Shown piece by piece: positions 1 through 6,992 of a stretch of 15,429 nucleotides of DNA (within the stretch, counting starts at the first letter, position 1; every line of letters begins with the position of its first letter). The stretch is from NCBI GenBank assembly GCA_003135315.1, contig PLBD01000556.1:201-15629 (forward strand), in the 5' to 3' direction. Below the pieces are notes generated by a model. It did not search any database and was not told the origin of the DNA. It saw only the letters and a list, made by a program, of their open reading frames with translations. The stretch comes from Acidobacteriaceae bacterium (GTDB lineage Bacteria > Acidobacteriota > Terriglobia > Terriglobales > Acidobacteriaceae). The position numbers and the translations under genes are program-made.

Positions 1-191
1 AAGATTTCACGAAGCATCGAAATCTAGTTCGGGACCGGCTTTTCCACGCGCCTGGCGACTCCCAACGGGTCGCCAAGACTCTCAACTGGCAGCAGCGGCA
101 GCAAGGGAAGTGAACCTCTGTCACGTGTTATGCCACCCACAAGCTGCAATAACGCGGTGCTGTCACAGACCATGGTCGGGGCTCGCAGAGT
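1..191. other. Gene-free left flank with a small inverted repeat
   Basis: No convincing coding region is visible here. It lies downstream of the adaptor gene, which ends at 192 on the minus strand. A perfect 7-bp inverted repeat, TGGCGAC at 53-59 and GTCGCCA at 69-75 with a 9-nt loop, could form a hairpin about 117 nt past the adaptor stop codon. No run of T follows it in either direction, so it is at best a weak or factor-dependent transcription end. The window edge cuts off whatever lies further left. Confidence 0.35.
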
Positions 192-1265
192 TTACAATCG
201 GGGCCGCACTGCCGCGGTCTCTTCGCCATCCGTCAGGATGAATGTGTCCACTCGCAGGCCCACTGGCAACTGGGCTCCGGATTCCAGCTCTACCAAAGTC
301 TCCAAGAATTTCCGGTCGACACGCTCCGTAGGCTCATCGGTGCGCACCTTCTTCGGCCCAAGCAACTCGCTCACCCGAACAACATGTCCCCAAATCTTCT
401 GCTTGCCGTAAGCTTCCGCGGTGACATAGGCTCTCTGGCCAACGCGGATCTTATTTACGTCGGCTTCGTCAATGTCGACGCGCACACGCAACACGCGCGC
501 ATCACCGATCGTCAGCACGGGGTCGGGGATGGAAACGGAATTGGTAACGCTTTCCCCACTGCGATGGTGAATCCGCAAGACGATGCCATCGATGGGCGAC
601 TTGATGACCGTCTTCTCATACTTGGCCGTGGCTTCAGCGTCAGTAGCTTGTGCCAACCGCACATCGGCTTCGGCAAGGGAAATATCCTCTTCGCGTGAGG
701 ACGCATTCAGCAATGAGTAGTGATTGGCCTTCTCCTGATACCGCTCTTTGGCTACCTCGTATTCGCGGGTGTAGCGCTCGTATTCCTCCCGCGAAACTAC
801 TCCGCTTTGATACAGCTCCCGCCGCCGTGCCAGTTCCGCCTCGGCGTTAGCCATTACGGCCTGGGTCTCGCGAACCTCCGCCTGAGCCTCTTCGCGCTCT
901 TGAGTTCGCGCGCCATTGGTAACTTTGCGCAGAATCGCCTCTTTGGCCTCCACTAGGGCGGCAGCCGAGGCCAGTTCCGCTCGGTAATCGTCGTTCTCCA
1001 AAGTAGCCATCACCTGGCCTTTGCGCACTGAATCGCCTTCGGATACATTGACCGACTTCAGCTTGCCGCTAAGCTGGGAGTCCAGCTGGATGTCCTCCGA
1101 GATCGGCTCGATTAGCCCCGGCCCGGCAATCCAGTCGGCCGGCTGGGAATGCTGCGCAACGTGACGAGCGTTGCCTGCGATGCTCCGCACTCCGGAGAAC
1201 AGCTGCATGGTGACCGTTAAAACTGTTAGCGCTATAGCAACGATGACTGCCAGCTTCTTTTTCAC
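192..1265 (-). CDS. HlyD/MacA/DevB-type periplasmic adaptor of an ABC exporter
   Basis: A 357-residue membrane-fusion protein that would link an inner-membrane ABC exporter to an outer-membrane channel; no TolC-type gene is in the window. An N-terminal basic stretch and hydrophobic anchor occupy about residues 2-23. The first lipoyl/barrel-sandwich half follows (about 57-92, with SEGDSVRKGQVMATLE at 75-90). A long charged alpha-hairpin coiled coil spans about 93-215. The second lipoyl half (IKSPIDGIVLRIHHRSGESV, about 221-240) is the classic HlyD signature, and a beta-barrel domain ends the protein. The GTG start at 1265 is chosen because AAGGAGG stands 4 nt upstream. The frame stays open to 1382, but that extension runs through the promoter leader and lacks family features. 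The gene follows the ATPase but has its own promoter array. Family assignment is secure; the exported substrate cannot be told. Confidence 0.93.
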   Translation of the reverse strand: MKKKLAVIVAIALTVLTVTMQLFSGVRSIAGNARHVAQHSQPADWIAGPGLIEPISEDIQLDSQLSGKLKSVNVSEGDSVRKGQVMATLENDDYRAELASAAALVEAKEAILRKVTNGARTQEREEAQAEVRETQAVMANAEAELARRRELYQSGVVSREEYERYTREYEVAKERYQEKANHYSLLNASSREEDISLAEADVRLAQATDAEATAKYEKTVIKSPIDGIVLRIHHRSGESVTNSVSIPDPVLTIGDARVLRVRVDIDEADVNKIRVGQRAYVTAEAYGKQKIWGHVVRVSELLGPKKVRTDEPTERVDRKFLETLVELESGAQLPVGLRVDTFILTDGEETAAVRPRL

Positions 1266-1269
1266 AAAG

Positions 1270-1276
1270 CCTCCTT
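1270..1276 (-). promoter_or_regulatory. Shine-Dalgarno fixing the GTG start of the adaptor
   Basis: The minus strand reads AAGGAGG here, 4 nt before the GTG codon at 1265. It is the only strong ribosome-binding site near the N-terminus, so it rules against the longer open frame that reaches 1382. Confidence 0.75.
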
Positions 1277-1348
1277 CGAATTTCCCTTGACTCAGGCCGC
1301 CATGGTTAGACTTGCAGCGATTTCGCTTATTGCAGCCTGTCATGCAGG

Positions 1349-1456
1349 TACTATGCGGCATGGGCCGAGGCTTGTGCATCACGCGATAAGAGGCTTTTTC
1401 GCTACCACTGGGCGGAGATCACTTTCTAATACCGACAGGGCTTTGCTCCCTACCAC
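1349..1456 (-). promoter_or_regulatory. Array-type promoter module A, upstream of the adaptor gene
   Basis: Read on the minus strand, three hexamers lie 24 bp apart: GTGGTA (1456-1451), GTATTA (1432-1427, degenerate) and GTGGTA (1408-1403). After the last come an A-rich tract, GCCTCTTATCGCGTGATG, and CATAGTA at 1355-1349, which starts 53 bp after the start of the third hexamer. CATAGT matches 4 of 6 bases of a TATAAT -10 box. The adaptor's GTG codon begins 90 bp downstream of it, leaving a leader of roughly 80 nt. The same layout recurs at four other places in the window. The first hexamer touches the stop codon of the upstream ATPase gene. The repeats and spacing are directly visible; promoter function is inferred. 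Confidence 0.72.
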
Positions 1457-2208
1457 TATGCAGGTATTCCAGAAGACAACGCCATAGGATGCGAAGAGGC
1501 CATTCGCGCGGCTGGCGTCCAGGCAACAGATGTCTCCTTAACGATTCTGCCGTCTTCGATGCAGATAGTGCGGTCAGCGAATTCCATTACTCGCGGATCA
1601 TGCGTCACGATGACAACGGCACGCCCGCGTTCATGCGCCAGAACGCGCAACATCTCCATGATGCTGCGTCCCGTGTGCGAGTCGAGGGCTGCTGTAGGCT
1701 CATCTGCCAGGACGATGCCTGGATCGCCGACCAGCGCCCGGGCGATAGCTACCCGCTGCTTCTGCCCGCCACTGAGGTTGGCCGGAAGCTCGTTGAACTT
1801 CTCCCCCAAGCCTACGCTCACCAGCGCTTCGTAAGCGCGCTCTCTAGCGATAGGGCCACGAACACCCTTGACATCGAGCATGAGCTCGACATTCTCTCCC
1901 GTGCTGAGTGTCGGAAAGAGATTGAAACCCTGAAAGACGAAGCCGATGTGATTGCGGCGAATGCGGGGCAGGTCACTCTCGTCCAAATAAGCGACTTCCT
2001 GGCCGGCAATTTGAACATTGCCCGACGAAGCCCGCAGAATGCAACCCATAATCGACAACAGAGTCGTTTTGCCGCTGCCGGATGGGCCAATCAGCATTAC
2101 GATTTCGCCTGAACAGACTTTCAGGTCGACACCACGCAGCGCAGGCACGCTGGACCCGCCTTCGTTGTAAGTCTTGGTTACATGGTGAATTGCGATTGCC
2201 GGTTTCAT
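1456..2208 (-). CDS. ABC transporter ATP-binding protein (MacB/LolD/DevA type)
   Basis: A 250-residue cytoplasmic ATPase that would power the adjacent permease. All nucleotide-binding motifs are intact: Walker A GPSGSGKT at 41-48, Q-loop Gln93, signature LSGGQ at 145-149, Walker B VLADE at 166-170 with catalytic Glu170, D-loop around 175 and H-loop His203. The length fits the LolD/MacB/DevA exporter group, with about 20 extra residues after the usual end. The ATG at 2208 has an AGGAG site just upstream; the open frame to 2340 only overlaps the permease. It starts 20 bp after the permease stop codon, so the two are almost certainly co-transcribed. Its TAG stop (1458-1456) shares a base with the first hexamer of promoter module A. 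Confidence 0.95.
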   Translation of the reverse strand: MKPAIAIHHVTKTYNEGGSSVPALRGVDLKVCSGEIVMLIGPSGSGKTTLLSIMGCILRASSGNVQIAGQEVAYLDESDLPRIRRNHIGFVFQGFNLFPTLSTGENVELMLDVKGVRGPIARERAYEALVSVGLGEKFNELPANLSGGQKQRVAIARALVGDPGIVLADEPTAALDSHTGRSIMEMLRVLAHERGRAVVIVTHDPRVMEFADRTICIEDGRIVKETSVAWTPAARMASSHPMALSSGIPA

Positions 2209-2228
2209 AGCTTCTCCTCTATGGATGG

Positions 2229-3353
2229 TTATCCCTTGAAAACCGAGGCGGGATCGAGCCGCGTCGCCTTGTTGATGGATACGAGCGCTGCGCCGACGCA
2301 CATGAATAGCGTAAGGAAGAACGTCAACGTTATCATCCATCCATTCATCAAGACTGGGGCGCCAGCCGGTTGACTGTAGCCCACCACTATGCTGCTAACA
2401 ACAATGCCGAGACCGTATCCGACGACAGCCGCTATGCCCGCCTGCGTCAGAATGATTTTGTAGATATACATGTTCGGCGCTCCCATTGCCTTTAACGTCC
2501 CAAACTCCTTCAGGTGGTCCATCGTAGTGGCGTAGATGGTTTGCGTAACTACGACGAAGCCTACGACCAGCCCAAGTATCGCGCCCAACAAGATCGCAAT
2601 TCCAGCGCCGGTCGCGAAAGTCCAGTACCTCTGTGTGCGCCGGCTGAATTCATGCGTGGTAAGCACGTCCAAGCCGTCCACGCGCGCCAAGATGTTTCTC
2701 CTAACCTCGTCCACATTCGCGCCGGGCTCCGTCTTCACCAGTGCAAACATGGTTTGGTCCTCCTGCAACCCGAGAAAATCCTGAGCGTGCTTTACGCTGG
2801 TGAAAACATAGGGTTCGGTGGTGAAGGAACGAATTCCCCTGGTAAAGCCGACGACCTGCGCTCGATGTCCGTTGATCTCGAATACTTCGCCAATCCGGGT
2901 TACACCCAGTTTTCTCTTGTAGAACTCATCGATGATGACCCCATCCGGAATCTTCAAATCGTGGGCGTCTCCCTCAACCATGTTCCACGGACCGCCCATG
3001 CCGGAGTCGGGATCAAAGCCGACGACCTGGATGAGTTGCTGGGCGCCATCGGGCCGCGTCCAGCGCACGCCCTCCATCACAAACCTCGCTGCTTCGGAGA
3101 CGCCTGGAGCAGTCTTCACCCGGTAAAGCTTGCGCTCGCGGAAGGGCGCTCCCAATTCAAGGTACGGAATGTCCTTAGTGGCCACCCATAGATCCCCGCC
3201 GGAATGATCAATCAGGCTCGAGGTAGTTCTTGTAAATCCAACGTACAAACCCATCTCGATGACAATGAGCACGACCGCAAATGCCACACCGGTCAGGGTT
3301 ACGGCCAGACGGATCTTGTCGTGAAAGAGATTGCGATGAGCTAAGGTTGGCAT
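2229..3353 (-). CDS. ABC transporter permease (FtsX/MacB family, DevC-like)
   Basis: A 374-residue inner-membrane permease. One N-terminal helix (about 16-38) is followed by a large periplasmic domain (about 40-245) and three C-terminal helices (about 246-272, 300-325, 337-360). It ends in ATRLDPASVFKG, the usual C-terminus of FtsX-fold permeases. The GGDLWVATKD stretch near 52-61 and the overall length resemble the DevC group, whose members work with a DevA ATPase and a DevB adaptor. The start is ATG at 3353, with a GAGGA site 9 nt upstream; the 18-residue extension to 3407 has no better site. It is first in an operon with the ATPase and is preceded by promoter module P. The order here is permease-ATPase-adaptor rather than the adaptor-first order of cyanobacterial devBCA. 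Confidence 0.93.
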   Translation of the reverse strand: MPTLAHRNLFHDKIRLAVTLTGVAFAVVLIVIEMGLYVGFTRTTSSLIDHSGGDLWVATKDIPYLELGAPFRERKLYRVKTAPGVSEAARFVMEGVRWTRPDGAQQLIQVVGFDPDSGMGGPWNMVEGDAHDLKIPDGVIIDEFYKRKLGVTRIGEVFEINGHRAQVVGFTRGIRSFTTEPYVFTSVKHAQDFLGLQEDQTMFALVKTEPGANVDEVRRNILARVDGLDVLTTHEFSRRTQRYWTFATGAGIAILLGAILGLVVGFVVVTQTIYATTMDHLKEFGTLKAMGAPNMYIYKIILTQAGIAAVVGYGLGIVVSSIVVGYSQPAGAPVLMNGWMITLTFFLTLFMCVGAALVSINKATRLDPASVFKG

Positions 3354-3457
3354 GTGTAGAAGTCCTCGCGCAGGCAAACTTTTTGCTTGCCGATCGCAGG
3401 ATCGCAACTCCAGGGCCTTGTGAAGACCGATGCTGTCGTTACGTCCGCCATCTCAGT

Positions 3458-3565
3458 AACTATGCGCGATTGGTGCTCGGGCGCACATCCCGACAAAAGA
3501 GGTTTTTTTACTACTACTGTCAGCAGGGAGCTACATACCTCAATGGAGTAATGCGGGAACACCAC
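3458..3565 (-). promoter_or_regulatory. Array-type promoter module P, upstream of the permease-ATPase operon
   Basis: On the minus strand three hexamers are spaced exactly 24 and 24 bp: GTGGTG (3565-3560), GAGGTA (3541-3536) and GTAGTA (3517-3512). They are followed by an A7 tract, CCTCTTTTGTCGGGATGTGC, and CATAGTT at 3464-3458, which starts 53 bp after the start of the last hexamer. The permease ATG begins 111 bp downstream of CATAGTT. The same five-part order is seen in the other four copies. The rest of this 322-bp intergenic stretch (3566-3675 and the leader 3354-3457) shows no other recognisable element. Regulatory function is inferred from recurrence and position. Confidence 0.72.
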
Positions 3566-3675
3566 GACTGAAGAGTACAGGCATCTCTTGGTGCTCTGAA
3601 TTTTCTTCCACGACTATTGCGCCGGGGTCAAGAGTGGATTCGTTGCCAAGCATCGGCTTCTTCTCGACGCGAAAC

Positions 3676-4620
3676 CTACTCGACCAGCGACCATATTTCC
3701 GAAGGGTTGAATTCCTGAATGGACGCCGCGATTTTCGTCGTGTCGGGGCCGAAGTCGCGCTCGTAGACCACGCCATGGGGACCGACCATGAAGGTCACGA
3801 TTCCGGTTTCTGCGTACCTCACCGGCGTCGCCAGTATGGCGAAACCCTCGGTCATCTTTCCATTCACCACATACTTCCTGGCGCCGCCGGGGGCGTTGTC
3901 GCCCTGAGCGGTCAGAACGCGAAATGTATAGCCGTCCAGTACAAAGGGCTGGCCGGGAGATAACGTGCCGATAGAAGATTTCGGAAATTGGTCGAGGCTC
4001 GCTAACGGACTGGGGGCTTCTTTAGCCGACACCGGCCAATACAATCCATCCTGCTTGCCCTGCGTGCTTACGATGCGCTGCGCATACTCCGTCAAGTGGC
4101 CACGGCCGGCAAAGTACATCTGCTGTGCATAGGAGAGAGCGTTACAAGCATCGATGGCCAGCAGTTCGTTCCGCCCGATGTTGCGGGCCCTGACTTCCTC
4201 GGCGCCGGCGATACCGTCGAAGTACCACCGGCCCGAGGAGTTCCGCGCGAGGGAAACTGGGAAAGCGAAGTTGTCCGCGCCGATGTAGAGCACACGACTG
4301 CCATCGCTCATATTGACCCAGCGGTTCATGGTCTCGTACTTTGCGGCGAAAGCCTGCAGTGCAGCCTTGTCTTCCTTGTCGTTTCCTGTGAGCAGCAATG
4401 CCTTCAGGTCGACACCCAGGATGCCGGACAGGGAATACTCATCAATGGCCGTCGCTGCCTTAGCCAGCGCCGCGCCGGCCTCCGCGGGTGATGCAAACGT
4501 GATTGTCGGCGATTCGGCAGCGAGCGACTCGGTCGTCAGTTCCAGAGCGGCGGTTGCGATACCCAGTAGAACCATCACACTCATAATCAAGACGCGCTTC
4601 CATATTGAGGTGCGTAGCAT
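3676..4620 (-). CDS. Secreted DUF2950 family protein
   Basis: A 314-residue exported protein of the uncharacterised DUF2950 family. An N-terminal basic stretch and hydrophobic segment (about 9-30, ending near ESLAAES) form a signal peptide. The mature part matches my memory of the family along its whole length: FASPAEA at the start, a DNFAFPVSLAR stretch, GAEEVRARNIGRNELLAI, TEYAQRIVSTQGKQDGLYWP, FRVLTAQGDNAPGGARKYVV, and near the end PHGVVYERDFGPDT. No catalytic residues are established for this family, so no function is claimed. The ATG at 4620 has GGAG 8 nt upstream and is preferred over a TTG two codons earlier. It lies 62 bp after the DUF3300 gene with no promoter module between, so the two are probably one operon. 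Confidence 0.9.
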   Translation of the reverse strand: MLRTSIWKRVLIMSVMVLLGIATAALELTTESLAAESPTITFASPAEAGAALAKAATAIDEYSLSGILGVDLKALLLTGNDKEDKAALQAFAAKYETMNRWVNMSDGSRVLYIGADNFAFPVSLARNSSGRWYFDGIAGAEEVRARNIGRNELLAIDACNALSYAQQMYFAGRGHLTEYAQRIVSTQGKQDGLYWPVSAKEAPSPLASLDQFPKSSIGTLSPGQPFVLDGYTFRVLTAQGDNAPGGARKYVVNGKMTEGFAILATPVRYAETGIVTFMVGPHGVVYERDFGPDTTKIAASIQEFNPSEIWSLVE

Positions 4621-4682
4621 TTTCAATCTCCTTCCAGGATCGTGATTCTCTATAAAGTGAGTGATTATGAATTGCTTCGGAC

Positions 4683-6644
4683 TTAGCGACGGCGTCCCCC
4701 GCCGCCTCCACCGGAATGATGTTCGGCCGGCGCGTGCTGCTCCCTGGCCATCCGCTGTGGCGGGCGATTCGCCGCCAGGCTGTTGTGGCCGCGATTGCTC
4801 TCAGCGCGGTTAGCTGCTCCATCTCCGCTGAAGCGAGAGTGGTTCTGGGCAGAAAATGACTGGCTGCCACGGTTCTTCGGCTGGGCAGGGTGCTGCACTC
4901 CACCGCTGCTGTCGGGTTTCGCTCCCAAACCAGGCTGCGTCTCGCCGGCGTTGGGATTCTGCACGCCGCCGTTGCCACCAATCAGTCCGTGGTTGCCGTT
5001 GTTGCCACCGTTTGGCTGATCAGCCGGATTGGTGCCGGGTTTGTCTTCGTGCCAGCCACCATCAGGACCGTAATAGCCGTTCGGATGGTCTGCGCCGTTC
5101 GGTCCGTAGTGCGTGTCCTCGCCCGGCTTATAGCCAGCGACGGGATGATACGTGCCATTGGCGCCGTAGTACGCAGTGTTTTCTGATCCCGTTGCTCCGC
5201 CCGCATGGTTGACGGATCCAGGGTGCCAGCCGCCATCAGGGCCGTAATAGCCGTTCGGATGGTAAGCACCGTTGGGCCCGTAGTGCGTGTCCGCACCCGG
5301 ATGATAACCAGGCTCAGGATGATAGGCTCCGTTAGGGCCGTAGTACCCATGATTCTGCGATCCGGCCGCTCCGTTGGCCCAGGGGCGGTAGCCGTTGTAG
5401 TTCGTGTTATTCCAGGTGCGGTTATTGATATAGGTGTTGTTGTTGTAGATGACAGTCGAACCTCCACCACCCCAGCCGCCCCAATTGACGTTCCATGCAT
5501 GCCAGCCCCAGCCGAAGCCTCCGCCCCAGCCGCCACCGAACGTGGCTCCAACCGTGACACCGCTGCCGAAGAAGACGCCGATTGAAGCTACAGGCACTGG
5601 CGGAGGCACGTACACCGGCACCACCACAGGCGCGCCGAAAACGATGGCCGGGTTGTATTGCGGAACGTAGACCACCTGAGGGTTCGCCGGCTGAATCACG
5701 ATGGTGTTCGTCGCCGGCTGGGTGACGGTGATCTGCGGGTTCGATTGCAACGTGCCCGCCGCTTGCGCCCTGGCGCGCATCGTCTGCACTGCGGCCATCA
5801 CGTCTGCCTGCTGATTGGCGAATGCCTGACCGAGACTCGAGGTCCACGATAGGTTGTGCGCCAGGTTGTCCAGCACAGAAGGAAACTGCGTGAGGGCCTT
5901 GACGCTGGGATCCCAGGACTGCTGGTCAATAGCCTGCGCGAGCGCCGTGCCAGTCAGATTTTTATTCTGCGCCAGCCAATTGTCGGCATACGAGACTTGG
6001 TCCGGATTGGTCGCGGCGGCAAGGACCTGCGCCACCAGAGCGTCGGGGTACAGGGCGATGGGTGCAACCAGCGCGTCGAGTTGTTCCACCGACAGCGGCG
6101 CAGGAGCCGGAGCGGAGCTACTGCTCGGGGTCGTGGTAGAGACCGTCGCGGGTTGCGGCACGTATTCCGGCGGCCCAGCATATTGAGGTTGAGGGGCAGG
6201 CGGTGCGGGCGGCAGGACCGGCTGAGAGGCATAGACGGTTCCAGTGGGCGGCGACGCCGCCGACGCCGACGTGGCGCGTACGGCCTGCCAGGCGGCATGC
6301 TTCCCGTGAAGCCCGTACGTCCCCGACATATTGTCTCCATAGACCTGCCCCCAGAAGTTAAGGACGTTGCGAGTGACCGTACTGAAATGAATGTGATGTC
6401 CGTTGATCTGGCCTTGAATCGGACCCGACTGGTTAGGACCCTCGAAGTCTCCGGTGATCCGGTTGCCATATTGGGCGATTTGAATGTGCTTTACGACCGT
6501 CTCACCGTTCTCGACGTTGGTGGAGTAGATCGTCCAGTCGCCCTGAACGTTGTCCGGCGGCTGCTGGGCCATCACGGGCGCGCTGACCATCATCCAGAGG
6601 AAAGCCGAAACTGCGAAGCTTAAGATTGCACGTGTCATTCTCAT
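4683..6644 (-). CDS. Secreted DUF3300 protein with N-terminal beta domain and Gly/Asn-rich repeat tail
   Basis: A 653-residue exported protein. Residues 1-26 are a signal peptide (cleavage likely after VMA). About 34-123 looks like a small all-beta domain (starting GDWTIYSTN; alternating strands, many Gly/Asn turns), not recognised further. A Pro/Ser/Ala linker spans about 124-183. DUF3300 spans about 184-340, with LDALVAPIALYPDALVAQVL at its start and VVYVPQYNPAIVFG at its end. A Gly/Trp/Asn-rich region follows (about 370-425). Two 52-residue copies of a Tyr-Gly-Pro-Asn-Gly repeat come next (about 425-476 and 483-534), then a low-complexity tail ending in GGGGGGRRR. The ATG at 6644 has AGGAG 5 nt upstream. 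It leads the operon with DUF2950 and is preceded by promoter module D. Its role is unknown; the composition suggests an extracellular or cell-surface protein. Confidence 0.9.
   Translation of the reverse strand: MRMTRAILSFAVSAFLWMMVSAPVMAQQPPDNVQGDWTIYSTNVENGETVVKHIQIAQYGNRITGDFEGPNQSGPIQGQINGHHIHFSTVTRNVLNFWGQVYGDNMSGTYGLHGKHAAWQAVRATSASAASPPTGTVYASQPVLPPAPPAPQPQYAGPPEYVPQPATVSTTTPSSSSAPAPAPLSVEQLDALVAPIALYPDALVAQVLAAATNPDQVSYADNWLAQNKNLTGTALAQAIDQQSWDPSVKALTQFPSVLDNLAHNLSWTSSLGQAFANQQADVMAAVQTMRARAQAAGTLQSNPQITVTQPATNTIVIQPANPQVVYVPQYNPAIVFGAPVVVPVYVPPPVPVASIGVFFGSGVTVGATFGGGWGGGFGWGWHAWNVNWGGWGGGGSTVIYNNNTYINNRTWNNTNYNGYRPWANGAAGSQNHGYYGPNGAYHPEPGYHPGADTHYGPNGAYHPNGYYGPDGGWHPGSVNHAGGATGSENTAYYGANGTYHPVAGYKPGEDTHYGPNGADHPNGYYGPDGGWHEDKPGTNPADQPNGGNNGNHGLIGGNGGVQNPNAGETQPGLGAKPDSSGGVQHPAQPKNRGSQSFSAQNHSRFSGDGAANRAESNRGHNSLAANRPPQRMAREQHAPAEHHSGGGGGGRRR
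5049..5376 (-). repeat. Tandem 174-bp in-frame duplication inside the DUF3300 gene
   Basis: Two copies, 5223-5376 (upstream in the reading direction) and 5049-5202, lie in register at a 174-bp (58-codon) period. Both encode the pattern YYG-NG-YHP--GY-PG-DTHYGPNG--HPNGYYGPDGGWH. Within each copy the short unit YGPNG(A/T)YHP recurs, so the region is a repeat of repeats. Nucleotide identity is high but not perfect, consistent with a duplication that has since drifted and is kept in frame. Confidence 0.85.
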
Positions 6645-6739
6645 GACATCTCCTATCCCTTGCTTTCTGCGAGCAGGCTGATCATTTCGGTCTGACCCTC
6701 CGCGCTCTATCGACTGCGTGCTGATTGATTGCATGGCAG

Positions 6740-6848
6740 TACTATGCGGCCGATGGGCCGGCACGCACATCACGGAATAAGAGGTTTTTTGGCTAACGCT
6801 GCGGGGGATCGTTGGAGATACCACTATCAGGTAATAGGAACGCACCTC
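6740..6848 (-). promoter_or_regulatory. Array-type promoter module D, upstream of the DUF3300-DUF2950 operon
   Basis: On the minus strand the hexamers are GAGGTG (6848-6843), GTGGTA (6824-6819) and GCGTTA (6799-6794), spaced 24 and 25 bp. They are followed by GCC, an A6 tract, CCTCTTATTCCGTGATGTGC, and CATAGTA at 6746-6740, which starts 53 bp after the start of the last hexamer. The ATG of the DUF3300 gene begins 102 bp downstream of CATAGTA. This is one of the two best-preserved copies (with N) of a module found five times. The first hexamer lies 145 bp from the divergent kinase gene, so it could also influence that promoter. Confidence 0.75.
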
Positions 6849-6878
6849 TTAAGGCTGCCGGTACAGAAGATTGTGTGC

Positions 6879-6905
6879 GCGAATTCGCACCTGCCCGCCT
6901 ATACT
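6879..6905 (+). promoter_or_regulatory. Possible kinase promoter: palindrome and TATACT box
   Basis: Between module D and the kinase gene lie a perfect 10-bp palindrome, GCGAATTCGC (6879-6888), and TATACT (6900-6905), which matches TATAAT at 5 of 6 bases. No good -35 hexamer stands at the expected spacing, and the array module does not occur on this strand. A kinase promoter with an operator-like palindrome is possible, but the evidence is only positional. Confidence 0.3.
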
Positions 6906-6992
6906 TGATGTACAAAGCACAGAACATCGGCCTGGAGCGACGGACGGCAGCCTAGCGGCCGCCGACGCGCCGTGGATTCGTCTGGGAGCGCA

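Noticed and set aside
113..160. AACCTCTGTCACGTGTTATG as a sixth module copy
   Set aside because: It has no GTGGTA boxes in register, no CATAGT at the expected distance and no gene start downstream on that strand.
1489..2112. A 207-residue open frame antisense to the ABC ATPase
   Set aside because: It is the mirror of a fully conserved ATPase sequence, with no recognisable domain.
4783..5847. Several long open frames on both strands across the DUF3300 gene
   Set aside because: They are Arg/Val/Thr-rich shadows of a GC-rich repetitive coding region, without family features or ribosome sites.
6972..6992. GTG at 6972 as the kinase start
   Set aside because: There is no ribosome site before it, whereas GGGAG precedes ATG 6993 and leaves a normal signal peptide.
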